A DNA stretch of 64,000 nucleotides from positions 8,099,001 through 8,163,000 of the forward strand of contig NZ_CP109485.1 of NCBI RefSeq assembly GCF_035918235.1, given 5' to 3'. The position numbers and the translations under genes are program-made. A model generated the notes under the pieces. That model searched no databases. It saw nothing but the letters and a program-made list of their open reading frames with translations, and was not told the origin of the DNA. Shown here in pieces: positions 37,433 to 47,410 of this stretch (position 1 is the first letter of the stretch; every line of letters starts with the position of its first letter). The stretch is from Streptomyces sp. NBC_01445 (GTDB lineage: Bacteria; Actinomycetota; Actinomycetes; Streptomycetales; Streptomycetaceae).

Positions 37433-37579
37433 ATGACCGCGACCACCGCCACGAACCGCGCCGCCCGGACCCGCACCGGCGGCCCCAAGGACAACGGCCC
37501 CAAGATCCTGGAGCACGTCCTCGGCTGGACCTTCGTCGTGGTCCTCGCCATGTTCGTCACGCAGGCCGGACTGATGTGA
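37433..37579 (+). CDS. Small single-span membrane protein, 48 aa
   Basis: A 48-residue protein with a basic Thr/Arg/Gly-rich N-terminus (about 25 residues) and one predicted transmembrane helix (VLGWTFVVVLAMFVTQAGLM) at the C-terminus. It has coding-like third positions but a weak ribosome-binding site. Topology would be N-in. Function unknown. Confidence 0.6.
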   Translation: MTATTATNRAARTRTGGPKDNGPKILEHVLGWTFVVVLAMFVTQAGLM

Positions 37580-37599
37580 CCCGGCTCTCATGGCCGCCC

Positions 37600-37877
37600 G
37601 GCCCGACGCGCCAGTGCCGGTCCGGGAGCCCCACGAGCCCGTAGAGCCACCGCACGGGAGAGCGCAGCGGGACGAGCCCCGCGACACCGCGAACAGCGGC
37701 AGCCCGGCCCAGGCCCCCGCCAGCCGCACCAGAACGCTCGCGGACAGCGCCCCGGCGAACGGCAGCCCGTACACCCCGGCCCCGCGATCGCCACCGCGAC
37801 CACCCGGGGTACCCCGCGGTCCTCGTCCGCTCCGGGCAGCGCCCACCTCTCCACGACCCGGCCTCCGCCCCTCGGAA
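37600..37877 (-). pseudogene. Possible frame-disrupted remnant of a membrane-protein gene
   Basis: Hydrophobic, protein-like pieces occur in three different minus-strand frames in succession: VVAVAIAG, then GVYGLPFAGALSASVLVRLA and LFAVSRG, then RWLYGLVGLPDRHWR. No single frame is convincing. It lies directly downstream of the decayed DUF6230 gene and may be a second decayed gene. Confidence 0.3.
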
Positions 37878-38186
37878 GCGCTTCTTGCCGCCGGTGCTCA
37901 CAGCGACCTTCATGCCCCTGAGCCGGAAGTTCCCGCCGGTCGCGGACCAGGCGTGCGACCTGACCTCGGCGACCTCGATGCCGCGCGCCTGGAGCCCGAA
38001 CTTGCCCCGCCCGCCCTGCCCCTTGGCGTCGACGTCCCGGTCCGTCGGGACGTACGACGAGAGCCCCAGGCTCTTCAGGTTGTCCGAGGAGACCAGGAAG
38101 CTGCTGCCGGAGACGGCGAACGACGCGGCGAGCGCGCCCTGCGCCATCTTCCAGTCGGTTCTGCCGTGCCGCTGTGCTTCGCTCAC
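37878..38186 (-). pseudogene. Internally deleted DUF6230-family gene
   Basis: The readable part (103 codons, GTG 38186 with GAGGAA upstream) keeps pieces of the DUF6230 family: the GALAASFAVSG segment, SYVPTDRDVDAKGQG, and the C-terminal VRSHAWSATGGNFRLRGMKV. Compared with the usual length of about 200-220 residues (from memory), the hydrophobic N-terminal span after DWK and most of the middle are missing, and the frame runs on into non-coding-like sequence. The family is secreted or surface-linked and of unknown role, usually paired with DUF6114. It is divergent from a TetR gene. Confidence 0.55.
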
Positions 38187-38297
38187 TGTTCCTCGCGTAC
38201 GTCGTCCGCATGCGCAGGGAGCGCGCGGGAAAGGGGGAGTGCGTGGGAAGGTTCAAACTGCGGATGTCCCGCCGGCAGTTGGAGACCAGGGCTGAAA

Positions 38298-38957
38298 TTG
38301 AGTAACAGTCAACAGCGTGGAGCGGGCTCCGGTCTCGGGCGCCCGCAGGCGCGCGGCACCGACCGGTCCGTGGCGCGCCGCGCCGAACTCATCACCATCG
38401 GGCGGAAGTTGTTCGCGGACACGTCCTACGACGCGCTGTCGATGGACGACATCGCCCGGCACGCGGGCGTCGCCAAGGGGCTGATCTACTACTACTTCAA
38501 GTCGAAGCGCGGCTACTACCTCGCGATTGTGGAGGAGTCCGTCGCCGACCTGGTCGCGCGCGCGGGTGGCGTCGGCGACCTCACGCCCGTGGACCGCGTG
38601 CACCGCACGATCGACGGCTATCTCCGTTACGCCGAGCACCACCAGGCCGCGTACCGCACCGTCATCAGCGGCGGCGTCGGCTTCGACGCCGAGGTGCACG
38701 CCATACGGGACGGTGTGCGCGAGGCGATGATCGCCACCATCGCCGAGGGCGCGTACGGCCGCAGCGACATTCCACGGGTCGCGCGGATGGCGCTGCTCGG
38801 CTGGCTGCACAGCGTCGAGGGGGTCACGCTCGACTGGATCGGCGACCGCACGCCCGCCAGGGACACGGTGCGCGAACTCCTGGTGCGCCTGCTCGGCGAG
38901 ACGCTGCGGGTCATCGAGCAGTTCGAGCCGGACTGCCCGGCGCCCGCGAGGCCCTGA
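38298..38957 (+). CDS. TetR-family transcriptional regulator
   Basis: A 219-residue repressor. The N-terminal helix-turn-helix is RRAELITIGRKLFADTSYDA then LSMDDIARHAGVAKGLIYYYF (about residues 28-70); the rest is the helical ligand domain (DRVHRTIDGYLRYAEHHQAA; GRSDIPRVARMALLGWLHSV). It resembles Streptomyces regulators of fatty-acid or acyl-CoA genes; an acyl-CoA dehydrogenase lies 1.7 kb away. The start is probably TTG 38298, preceded by AGGG. A hairpin terminator separates it from the convergent chitinase gene. Confidence 0.88.
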   Translation: MSNSQQRGAGSGLGRPQARGTDRSVARRAELITIGRKLFADTSYDALSMDDIARHAGVAKGLIYYYFKSKRGYYLAIVEESVADLVARAGGVGDLTPVDRVHRTIDGYLRYAEHHQAAYRTVISGGVGFDAEVHAIRDGVREAMIATIAEGAYGRSDIPRVARMALLGWLHSVEGVTLDWIGDRTPARDTVRELLVRLLGETLRVIEQFEPDCPAPARP

Positions 38958-38970
38958 CGCGACGTGCGAA

Positions 38971-39001
38971 GGGGCGGGGGACGCCGCGCATCCCCCGCCC
39001 C
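38971..39001. terminator. Bidirectional terminator
   Basis: GGGGCGGGGGA (38971-38981) pairs with TCCCCCGCCCC (38991-39001), between the TetR and chitinase genes. Confidence 0.75.
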
Positions 39002-39020
39002 AAGTGCCACACTCAGAAGG

Positions 39021-40262
<1,242 letters not shown>

Positions 40263-40377
40263 CGTGTCTCCTCGTGGGGGAGGGGAGCGTGGGGGGATTT
40301 GCTGTGGACCTCGGGGGCGTCGTCACGCGATCCGTGTCACGAGTCTTTGGCATGAACGCGTTAAGACGTTGCAGGGA

Positions 40378-40421
40378 ACCTTAGGAGGACTAGACCAGTG
40401 GGGTCAATGGTGCGGACCAAT
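40378..40421 (-). promoter_or_regulatory. Chitinase promoter with DasR-like site and direct repeats
   Basis: On the minus strand: TTGACC (40407-40402), 18 nt, TAAGGT (40383-40378). The spacer holds ACTGGTCTAGTCC (40399-40387), which with its flank matches the 16-nt dre consensus at 12 positions. A second copy, ATTGGTCCGCACC (40421-40409), lies 22 nt upstream beside the -35, giving the direct-repeat arrangement of chitinase promoters. Confidence 0.7.
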
Positions 40422-40693
40422 GTGCTCGGCTCCCGGCGTGGGCTCCGGGAGTCGCCGGTGAGGGCTCGGGGCCGCCCCCGGCCGCCTTGCCGCCGTCCTT
40501 TCGGTATCTTTGAAGTAAGCGGTCGTTAACTGGTGACTGGCCGCCGTCGAACGGGCATACTCAACGGGCCGCAGCCGCTGGTCAGCGCCCGTCCGAGACC
40601 CGGAAGGGAGCCCTCGGCGGCGGCTCGAACACGGCGCCGCCGCACACCCCGCGCGCGACCGCCGCAGTGCCCGACAGGGAGGAGAGCGTCGAT

Positions 40694-41866
40694 ATGCCCG
40701 ACCGCGCCCCGCAGCCGGTGGACCGTCAACTGCCCACGGACGAGGCCCGGGATCTGTTCTCGCTCGTACGTGAGCTCGTGCAGCGTGAGATCGCCCCGAG
40801 CGCGGCCGAGGAGGAGGATGCCGGACGCTTCCCGCGCGAGACGTTCTCACTGCTCTCCGAGTCGGGCCTGCTCGGCCTCCCCTACGATTCCGACTTCGGC
40901 GGCGGCGACCAGCCGTACGAGGTCTATCTCCAGGTCCTCGAGGAGCTCGCCGCCGCCCGGCTCACCGTCGGCCTCGGCGTCAGTGTCCACTCGCTGGCCT
41001 GTCACGCACTGGCCAATTTCGGCACCAAGGAGCAGCGGGCGGAGCATCTGCCCGCCATGCTCGGCGGCGGCCGCCTCGGCGCGTACTGCCTCTCGGAGCC
41101 GTCGTCTGGATCGGACGCCGCGTCCCTGCGGACCAAGGCCGTCCGCGAAGGCGACGACTGGGTGATCACCGGCACCAAGGCATGGATCACGCACGGCGGC
41201 ATCGCCGACTTCTACACCGTCCTGGCGCGCTCCGGCGGCGAGGGGGCGCGTGGCATCACCGCGTTCCTGGTCCCTGGCGACGCGGAGGGGCTGAGCGCGG
41301 CGGCGCCCGAGAAGAAGATGGGGATGAAGGGCTCGCCTACGGCACAGGTTCACTTCGACGGGGTGCGCGTGAGTGACGCGCGCCGGATCGGCGACGAGGG
41401 GCAGGGCTTCGCGATCGCGCTTTCTGCCCTCGATTCCGGGCGGCTCGGCATCGCGGCCTGCGCGATCGGCGTGGCCCAGGCGGCCCTCGACGAGGCCCTC
41501 GCGTACGCCACGGGGCGTGAGCAGTTCGGGCGGCCCATCGCCGACTTCCAGGGCCTGCGCTTCATGCTCGCCGACATGGCCACGCAGATCGAGGCCGGCC
41601 GCGCGCTCTATCTGACGGCGGCCCGCCTGCGCGACGCGGGCCGGCCCTTCTCCAAGCAGGCCGCCATGGCCAAGCTGATGTGCACGGACACGGCGATGAA
41701 GGTCACCACGGACGCCGTCCAGGTGCTCGGGGGGTACGGCTACACGGCAGACTTCCCGGCCGAGCGCTATATGCGCGAGGCCAAGGTGCTCCAGATCGTG
41801 GAGGGCACCAATCAGATCCAGCGGATGGTCATCGCCCGGCACCTCGCCGGTCCTGAAACCCGCTGA
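40694..41866 (+). CDS. Acyl-CoA dehydrogenase
   Basis: A 390-residue FAD enzyme that alpha,beta-desaturates acyl-CoA. Three domains are visible: helical N-terminus (to about 120), beta domain with GAYCLSEPSSGSDAASL and ITGTKAWITHGG, and C-terminal helices with GREQFGRPIADFQGLRFMLA, VLGGYGYTADFPAERYMREA and IVEGTNQIQRMVIAR, whose Glu is the usual catalytic base. It resembles short-chain types. ATG 40694 has GGAGGAG upstream. The last 38 nt overlap a small convergent gene. Confidence 0.93.
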   Translation: MPDRAPQPVDRQLPTDEARDLFSLVRELVQREIAPSAAEEEDAGRFPRETFSLLSESGLLGLPYDSDFGGGDQPYEVYLQVLEELAAARLTVGLGVSVHSLACHALANFGTKEQRAEHLPAMLGGGRLGAYCLSEPSSGSDAASLRTKAVREGDDWVITGTKAWITHGGIADFYTVLARSGGEGARGITAFLVPGDAEGLSAAAPEKKMGMKGSPTAQVHFDGVRVSDARRIGDEGQGFAIALSALDSGRLGIAACAIGVAQAALDEALAYATGREQFGRPIADFQGLRFMLADMATQIEAGRALYLTAARLRDAGRPFSKQAAMAKLMCTDTAMKVTTDAVQVLGGYGYTADFPAERYMREAKVLQIVEGTNQIQRMVIARHLAGPETR

Positions 41867-42089
41867 ACTGCCCGGTGCTGACCGGGGACGCCACCAGCCG
41901 GGCCCACTCCGGGTCGTGGCGTCCCGGCAGGGTCTTGCCGCGGTCGGCCCAGTGTCTGACCAGGGCGTGGTAGATCGGCGGGTCCGGGGGTGCGGGGCGC
42001 TCCGGGGGCGGCGGCTGCGGAACCGATTCTGCGGTGGCGGGGGTGAGGAGCCGGCGGCGCCGGCCGGTGGCGCTCTGCGTAGGGGGCAT
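41829..42089 (-). CDS. Small conserved-looking protein, 86 aa
   Basis: An 86-residue basic, Pro-rich protein without a membrane segment. The C-terminal half, PIYHALVRHWADRGKTLPGR followed by HDPEWARLVASPVSTGQFSG, resembles short uncharacterised Streptomyces proteins as remembered, and third positions are strongly G/C. It overlaps the acyl-CoA dehydrogenase end by 38 nt in convergent orientation. Function unknown. Confidence 0.55.
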   Translation of the reverse strand: MPPTQSATGRRRRLLTPATAESVPQPPPPERPAPPDPPIYHALVRHWADRGKTLPGRHDPEWARLVASPVSTGQFSGFQDRRGAGR

Positions 42090-42147
42090 GTCCGGGACAA
42101 CGCGCCCGCGCCGGGCAGGTCACCGTCCAGGGCATGGGGGCGTGAGT

Positions 42148-42175
42148 TCTAGGGCCTTGCGTTTGGATCGGGCTG
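42148..42175. repeat. Dispersed intergenic repeat, copy 2
   Basis: TCTAGGGCCT, 3 nt, GTTTGGAT, 3 nt, GCTG, matching 5874-5901 at 23 of 28 positions. It is followed by short GGATCGGAT direct repeats (about 42179-42201). The rest of the 42090-42359 gap shows nothing else convincing. Confidence 0.5.
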
Positions 42176-42359
42176 TTTCGGATCGGATGGGATCGGATCA
42201 GGGTCGGCCCCGCGCGCCCGGCCTGATCCGGCCATCGCCAGGTCCGGGTCGGCGCACGCATCTGGCTCCGGCGGCTCAGCTGACGTACCGTCAACTCCGC
42301 CGCCGGGGGCCGCACCCCTCCGGGCGACGTCAACCGCCGTACGCCCAGGGAGGGAACGC

Positions 42360-43484
42360 GTGGCAGACGACCGCCCCGTCGCACTCGACGAATACCCGGT
42401 CCACCAGGTGCCGCTGTCCATGAAGCACGTCGCGACCGGTGACCGTAACGCGTACGACCGCTGCATCTTCCATCTCGTCGACCCCACCGGGGAGTTCCTG
42501 CTCATCCTCGGTCTCGGTGTCTACCCGAACCTCGGTGTCATCGACGCGTACGCGACCCTGCGCGTCGGCGACACCCTCCACGCGGTCCGTGCCTCCGACG
42601 CCCTGCGCGACGACGCCCGCATGGAACTGGCCGTCGGTCCGCTCCGGATCCACGTCGAACGCCCCTTGAAGGACTTCGTCCTGACCTGCGCGGCCGACCC
42701 GGCCGACCCCGACGGACTCTCGTACGAGATCAACTGGTCGGCGGCCTTCCCGGCCCTCTGGGAGCCCCACCACACCCAGCGCCGCGGCGGCCGCCTCACC
42801 CTTGAGGGCAGGCGCTTCGTGCAGGCCGGGCGCTGTGACGGCCGGCTCCGCGTCGGCGGGCGAGAGGTGTCCCTCGACGGCTGGACCGGCACCCGCGACC
42901 GAAGTTGGGGCGTGCGCCCGGTCCCCGGCGAGGAGGGCGGCCGGCTCGCCGAGGAGAACAGGACCGAGGGCTTCCACTGGATCTGGTCACCGGTCCGCTT
43001 CGACGACCGCTTCCTGATGGTTATCGTCCAGGAGGACGCGGACGGCTACCGCACCCTCAACGACGCCACCCTCGTCCGCGACGGCCACCCGGACCTCCAA
43101 CTCGGCTGGCCCCAGGCCGACATCACCTACCGGACCGGCACCCGCCACCCCGAGAGCGCCGTCGTGCATCTCACCGACCCGCTGTCCCGCAAGCCCGTGG
43201 AACTCGGCGTCGAGATCCTCGCCTCGTCCCCGCTCGCCGTCGGCGCCGGATACCCGCCCGCGGACGACTGGCAGCACGGCACCTGGCGCGGCCGCGACTG
43301 GACGGACCGCCGCAGCTACGACCTCTCCGACCCCGCCGCCCACCCGCTGGCCGCCTACGGCGTCATCGACCACGCGGCGCGCTTCACCCTGGACGGCCGG
43401 GTCGGCCACGGCATCTTCGAGCACGGCAGCTTCGGCAGGCACGACCCGAGCGGCTTCACCGGCTACGACTCCGTGGCGCCCTGA
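42360..43484 (+). CDS. DUF7064/7065-like (AttH/lipocalin-type) protein
   Basis: A 374-residue soluble protein. N-terminal strands (YDRCIFHLVDPTGEFLLILG; LGVYPNLGVIDAYATLRVGD) and a second half with GWTGTRDRSWGVRP, FHWIWSPVRFDDRFLMVIVQ and the ending GHGIFEHGSFGRHD are typical of the double-barrel AttH-like proteins labelled DUF7064/7065. Members often adjoin phosphotransferases, as here (12 nt gap). The function is unknown; a hydrophobic ligand is plausible. GTG 42360 has GGGAGG upstream. Confidence 0.8.
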   Translation: MADDRPVALDEYPVHQVPLSMKHVATGDRNAYDRCIFHLVDPTGEFLLILGLGVYPNLGVIDAYATLRVGDTLHAVRASDALRDDARMELAVGPLRIHVERPLKDFVLTCAADPADPDGLSYEINWSAAFPALWEPHHTQRRGGRLTLEGRRFVQAGRCDGRLRVGGREVSLDGWTGTRDRSWGVRPVPGEEGGRLAEENRTEGFHWIWSPVRFDDRFLMVIVQEDADGYRTLNDATLVRDGHPDLQLGWPQADITYRTGTRHPESAVVHLTDPLSRKPVELGVEILASSPLAVGAGYPPADDWQHGTWRGRDWTDRRSYDLSDPAAHPLAAYGVIDHAARFTLDGRVGHGIFEHGSFGRHDPSGFTGYDSVAP

Positions 43485-43496
43485 AAGGAGCCTGCG

Positions 43497-44591
43497 ATGG
43501 CGACAGCACCCAGACCGCGCACCAGCACCCGCGACCCGGAGGAGGTGTCCCGAAGGCTCACGTCCTGGCTGGCCGCCCGACTGCCGGGCGCCGAAGCGGT
43601 GAACGTGACCGTCCCCGAGTCCAACGGCATGTCCAGCGAGACCCTGCTCTTCGACATCGAACACCCCGAACCCCCGGTCCGGGCCTGCGCGTTGAGACTC
43701 GCCGCCGACCCGTCCGCGTACTCGATCTTCCCGGACTACGACATGCCGCGGCAGTACCGCACGATGCGGCTCGCCGCAGATCGGACCGGGCTGCCGGTGC
43801 CGCGCGTGCTGTGGCTGGAGGAGGATCCCGGGCCGCTGGGCGCTCCGTTCTTCGTGATGGAGCGCGTCGAGGGCCGCGTACCGCCGGACGTCATGCCCTA
43901 CACGTACGAGGGCAACTGGCTGCACGCCGCGACGGACGCCGAGCGCGCGCGGCTCCAGGACGCGACCGTGCGGCTCATCGCCCGGCTGCACGACGGAGTC
44001 CCGGCGTCCGAGGCCGAGTTCCTCGCCGCACCCGGAAAGGGCAGCGCACTGCGCCGCCACGTCGAGGCCCAACGCGCCTACTACGCCTGGGTGGTGGACG
44101 GACTGCCGCCGTCACCGCTCATCGAGAGCGCCTTCGACCGGCTCGCCGAACTCTGGCCCGCCGACGAGGGCGAACCCGTCCTCAACTGGGGCGATGCCCG
44201 CATCGGGAACATCATCTACGACGGCTTCGAACCGGCTGCCGTGCTCGACTGGGAGATGGCGGCCCTGGCCCCGCGCGAGGTCGACCTCGGCTGGACCGTG
44301 TACCTGCACCGCTTCTTCCAGGACCTGACCGAGAGCTTCGGCCAGGCCGGCCTGCCCGGCTTCCTGCGCCGCGAGGACATCGAGCGCCGCTACGCCCAAC
44401 TCACCGGCCACGTACCGCGCGACATGGACTTCCACACCCTGTACGCCGCCCTGCGCCACGCCGTCGTGATGCTGCGCGTCGCCTACCGGCAGGCGTACTT
44501 CGGAGAGGTGGCCGTGCCGGACGATCCGGACACACTGATCCTGCACCATGCCAGTCTGCGGGCCATGGTGCAGGGCAGTTACTGGAGTTGA
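43497..44591 (+). CDS. Aminoglycoside-phosphotransferase-fold kinase
   Basis: A 364-residue kinase of the APH/ACAD10-like family: the N-lobe contains SNGMSSETLLFDIE and ACALRLAADP (ATP lysine region replaced by Arg), then GAPFFVMERVEGRVPPDVMP; the catalytic loop is VLNWGDARIGNIIYDG (Asp base and Asn) and AAVLDWEMAALAPREVDLGW binds metal. The substrate is unknown; relatives act on hydroxyacyl-CoA or other small molecules rather than antibiotics. It is co-operonic with the preceding lipocalin-like gene. Confidence 0.88.
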   Translation: MATAPRPRTSTRDPEEVSRRLTSWLAARLPGAEAVNVTVPESNGMSSETLLFDIEHPEPPVRACALRLAADPSAYSIFPDYDMPRQYRTMRLAADRTGLPVPRVLWLEEDPGPLGAPFFVMERVEGRVPPDVMPYTYEGNWLHAATDAERARLQDATVRLIARLHDGVPASEAEFLAAPGKGSALRRHVEAQRAYYAWVVDGLPPSPLIESAFDRLAELWPADEGEPVLNWGDARIGNIIYDGFEPAAVLDWEMAALAPREVDLGWTVYLHRFFQDLTESFGQAGLPGFLRREDIERRYAQLTGHVPRDMDFHTLYAALRHAVVMLRVAYRQAYFGEVAVPDDPDTLILHHASLRAMVQGSYWS

Positions 44592-44598
44592 GGCGTCG

Positions 44599-45039
44599 TC
44601 AGGCGGCCGTGCGCCGCACCTGCTCGGGGACGCGCAGCGGGCGCGAACCCGGGCCGCCCACGTGCGAGAAGGGCTGCATCCGCCAGTCGAGGCCCTGAGG
44701 GAGCGTCAACAGGAGGGCGGTGTCCTGCTCCTGAGCCTCCGTCGAGTCGTCGGCGGGCCGGGCGTCGGCCGCCGGGCGGCCCGTACCGGCGCAGACCGTG
44801 AGACCGAACGGGTTCCACGGCGAGGCGCACAGCGCGTGCTCGGGCAGCACGTCCTCGTCGGCGAGCAGCGCGATCGGCTGCGCGCAGTCCGGGCAGAACA
44901 CCCGGTACATCTCGAAGGTGTCGTACTCGTCGAACGCGTCGATGCCGGTGTCCGCCGGTTCGACACCCTCCGGCTCGGGTTCGATCGCCGGCTGCTGCCG
45001 ACTGCGGGCAGGACGACCGGGACGCTTCACATTCTGCAT
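44599..45039 (-). CDS. Conserved hypothetical protein with CPDC motif, 146 aa
   Basis: A 146-residue soluble protein. A basic N-terminal tail is followed by an acidic stretch (EPEPEGVEPADTGIDAFDEY), then MYRVFCPDCAQPIALLADED with a Cys-Pro-x-Cys pair and a second Cys pair further on (CASPWNPFGLTVCAGTGR), suggesting one zinc site. The end (GLDWRMQPFSHVGGPGSRPL) is well structured. ATG 45039 has GGGGAG upstream. Function unknown; it is convergent with the kinase. Confidence 0.75.
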   Translation of the reverse strand: MQNVKRPGRPARSRQQPAIEPEPEGVEPADTGIDAFDEYDTFEMYRVFCPDCAQPIALLADEDVLPEHALCASPWNPFGLTVCAGTGRPAADARPADDSTEAQEQDTALLLTLPQGLDWRMQPFSHVGGPGSRPLRVPEQVRRTAA

Positions 45040-45263
45040 GGGACTCTCCCCCTCGGGTGGGCCGACAAGGCGCTGCGGCCTCGACCACAGCAAGCACTTC
45101 CCGTCCCGTCGTGGGGGTAATCGTGGCACGCGCCTGGACACGGTTCGACAGGTGTGGTCTTCGTCACATGCTGATTGCGGATGCCCGGCAGCAGGTAGGC
45201 GTGTCCGCCCCCATGGCCCGCTCGGGTATCCCCGGGGATCAAGGGCCCTGTAGGTTCTGCGCC

Positions 45264-45704
45264 ATGGAGGAGCTCGACCGACAGATCGTGCAGCTGCTCG
45301 TCAAGGACGGGCGGATGAGTTACACCGACCTGGGCAAGGCCACAGGCCTGTCCACGTCCGCGGTGCACCAGCGCGTGCGCCGACTCGAACAGCGCGGGGT
45401 CATCCGCGGCTATGCCGCGGTCGTCGACCCCGAGGCGGTCGGCCTGTCGCTCACCGCCTTCATCTCGGTGAAACCGTTCGACCCCAGCGCCCCCGACGAC
45501 ATCGCGGAACGCCTCGCGGGCGTCCCGGAGATCGAGGCGTGCCACAGCGTCGCCGGCGACGAGAACTACATCCTCAAGGTCCGCGTGGAAACCCCGCACG
45601 ACCTGGAGAACCTGCTGGCCCGGGTGCGCTCCCTCGCCGGCGTCTCCACCCGCACGACCGTGGTCCTCTCCACGCCGTACGAGGCACGGCCGCCCCGCGT
45701 CTGA
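45264..45704 (+). CDS. Lrp/AsnC-family transcriptional regulator
   Basis: A 146-residue Lrp protein: helix-turn-helix LDRQIVQLLVKDGRMSYTDL then GKATGLSTSAVHQRVRRL, and a RAM domain with ISVKPFDPSAPDDI and CHSVAGDENYILKVRVE. It is a different branch from the protein at 10178-10630 (its ligand loop GDENYILK is typical of amino-acid sensors). It precedes an amidohydrolase by about 70 nt on the same strand, which it may control. Confidence 0.9.
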   Translation: MEELDRQIVQLLVKDGRMSYTDLGKATGLSTSAVHQRVRRLEQRGVIRGYAAVVDPEAVGLSLTAFISVKPFDPSAPDDIAERLAGVPEIEACHSVAGDENYILKVRVETPHDLENLLARVRSLAGVSTRTTVVLSTPYEARPPRV

Positions 45705-45772
45705 CCGACGCGGGTCCGACCGCTGGGGCCCCCGGGTGCGGCCCTGGGGCACAAACGCGGGAAACTGTCCCC

Positions 45773-47410
45773 ATGAGTACGACCCCCACGCCGCCCGCAC
45801 CGGCTGAGTCCCGCACCTTCCTTCTGCGCGGTGGCGACGTCCACAGCCCCGCCGACCCCTTCGCCACGGCCATGGTCGTCGAGCGGGGGCACGTCGCCTG
45901 GGTCGGTTCCGAAGGCGCGGCAGACGCATTCGCCGAGGGGGTCGACGAGGTCGTCGACCTCGAAGGCGCCCTCGTCACTCCCGCGTTCACCGACGCCCAC
46001 GTCCACACCACGTCGACGGGGCTCGCCCTGACCGGCCTCGACCTCTCCGCGGCCCGCACCCGGGGCGAGGCGCTCGCCCTCGTCCGCGCCCACGCGGCCG
46101 CCCGCCCCACGGACCGGATCCTCCTCGGCCACGGCTGGGACGCCGCCCGCTGGCCCGACGGCGCGCCCCTCACCCGCGCCGAGCTCGACGAGGCCACCGG
46201 CGGCCGCCCGCTCTACCTCTCGCGCATCGACGTCCACTCGGCCGCCGTCACCACGGCCCTGCTCGACCTCGTCCCCGGCATCGCGGACCGCCCCGGATTC
46301 ACCCCCGACGGACCCCTCACCCGCGACGCCCACCACGCCGTCCGCGCCGCCGCCCACGCCGCCGTCACCCCGCAGCAGCGCACGGAGGCCCAGCGTGCGG
46401 CCCTGCGGCACGCGGCCTCCCTGGGGATCGGGTCCGTGCACGAGTGCGGCGGTCCCGACATCTCCTCCGAGGAGGACTTCACCGGACTGCTGCGGCTGGC
46501 CGCCGAGGAGTCCGGCCCCCGGGTCGTCGGCTACTGGGCCGACCGGGACATCGACCGGGCCCGCGCGCTGGGCGCCGTCGGTGCCGCCGGTGACCTGTTC
46601 GTGGACGGCGCCCTCGGCTCGCACACGGCCTGCCTGCACGAGCCGTACGCAGACGCGGCCGCCGGGCACACCGGCACCTCCTACCTGGACGCCCACGCCG
46701 TTGCCGGCCACGTTGTCGCCTGCACCGAGGCGGGGCTCCAGGCGGGCTTCCACGCCATCGGGGACGCCGCGGTGACCGCCGTGGTGGACGGCGTGCGCGC
46801 CGCCGCCGAGAAGGTCGGCCTCGCCCGTGTCAGGGCCGCGCGGCACCGCGTCGAGCACGCCGAGATGCTGTCGCCGGAAACCATCGCCTCCTTCGCCGAG
46901 TTCGGCCTCACCGCTTCCGTTCAGCCCGCGTTCGACGCCCTGTGGGGCGGCGAGGACGGCATGTACGCGGACCGCCTCGGCGCTGAACGGGCCCGCGCCC
47001 TCAACCCGTTCGCCGCGCTCCTGCGCGCCGGGGTGCCGCTGGCCTTCGGCTCCGACAGCCCCGTCACCCCGCTCGACCCGTGGGGCACGGTCCGCGCCGC
47101 GGCCTTCCACCGCACACCCGAGCACCGGGTGTCCGTGCGGGCCGCGTTCACCGCGCACACCCGCGGCGGCTGGCGCGCCGTCGGCCGGGACGACGCGGGA
47201 ATCCTGGTCCCGGGCGCCCCGGCGGACTACGCCGTGTGGCGCACCGAGGAGCTCGTCGTCCAGGCGCCGGACGACCGCGTCGCGCGCTGGTCGACCGATC
47301 CGCGCTCCGGGACGCCCGGTCTCCCCGATCTCACGCCGGGGGCCCAACTTCCGCTCTGCCTGCGCACGGTGGTCGGCGGGCGGACCGTGTACGTAGGGCC
47401 GGACGAGTGA
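45773..47410 (+). CDS. YtcJ/NfdA-like amidohydrolase
   Basis: A 545-residue metal-dependent hydrolase of amidohydrolase family 3. Metal ligands are visible in FTDAHVHTTSTG (HxH), GFHAIGDAAV (His), RHRVEHAEMLS (His) and FGSDSPVTPLDPW (Asp). The N-terminal beta-sandwich is completed by the C-terminal GAPADYAVW strand. Such enzymes act on N-substituted amides or cyclic amides; the substrate is unknown. ATG 45773 begins the conserved part. Confidence 0.88.
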   Translation: MSTTPTPPAPAESRTFLLRGGDVHSPADPFATAMVVERGHVAWVGSEGAADAFAEGVDEVVDLEGALVTPAFTDAHVHTTSTGLALTGLDLSAARTRGEALALVRAHAAARPTDRILLGHGWDAARWPDGAPLTRAELDEATGGRPLYLSRIDVHSAAVTTALLDLVPGIADRPGFTPDGPLTRDAHHAVRAAAHAAVTPQQRTEAQRAALRHAASLGIGSVHECGGPDISSEEDFTGLLRLAAEESGPRVVGYWADRDIDRARALGAVGAAGDLFVDGALGSHTACLHEPYADAAAGHTGTSYLDAHAVAGHVVACTEAGLQAGFHAIGDAAVTAVVDGVRAAAEKVGLARVRAARHRVEHAEMLSPETIASFAEFGLTASVQPAFDALWGGEDGMYADRLGAERARALNPFAALLRAGVPLAFGSDSPVTPLDPWGTVRAAAFHRTPEHRVSVRAAFTAHTRGGWRAVGRDDAGILVPGAPADYAVWRTEELVVQAPDDRVARWSTDPRSGTPGLPDLTPGAQLPLCLRTVVGGRTVYVGPDE

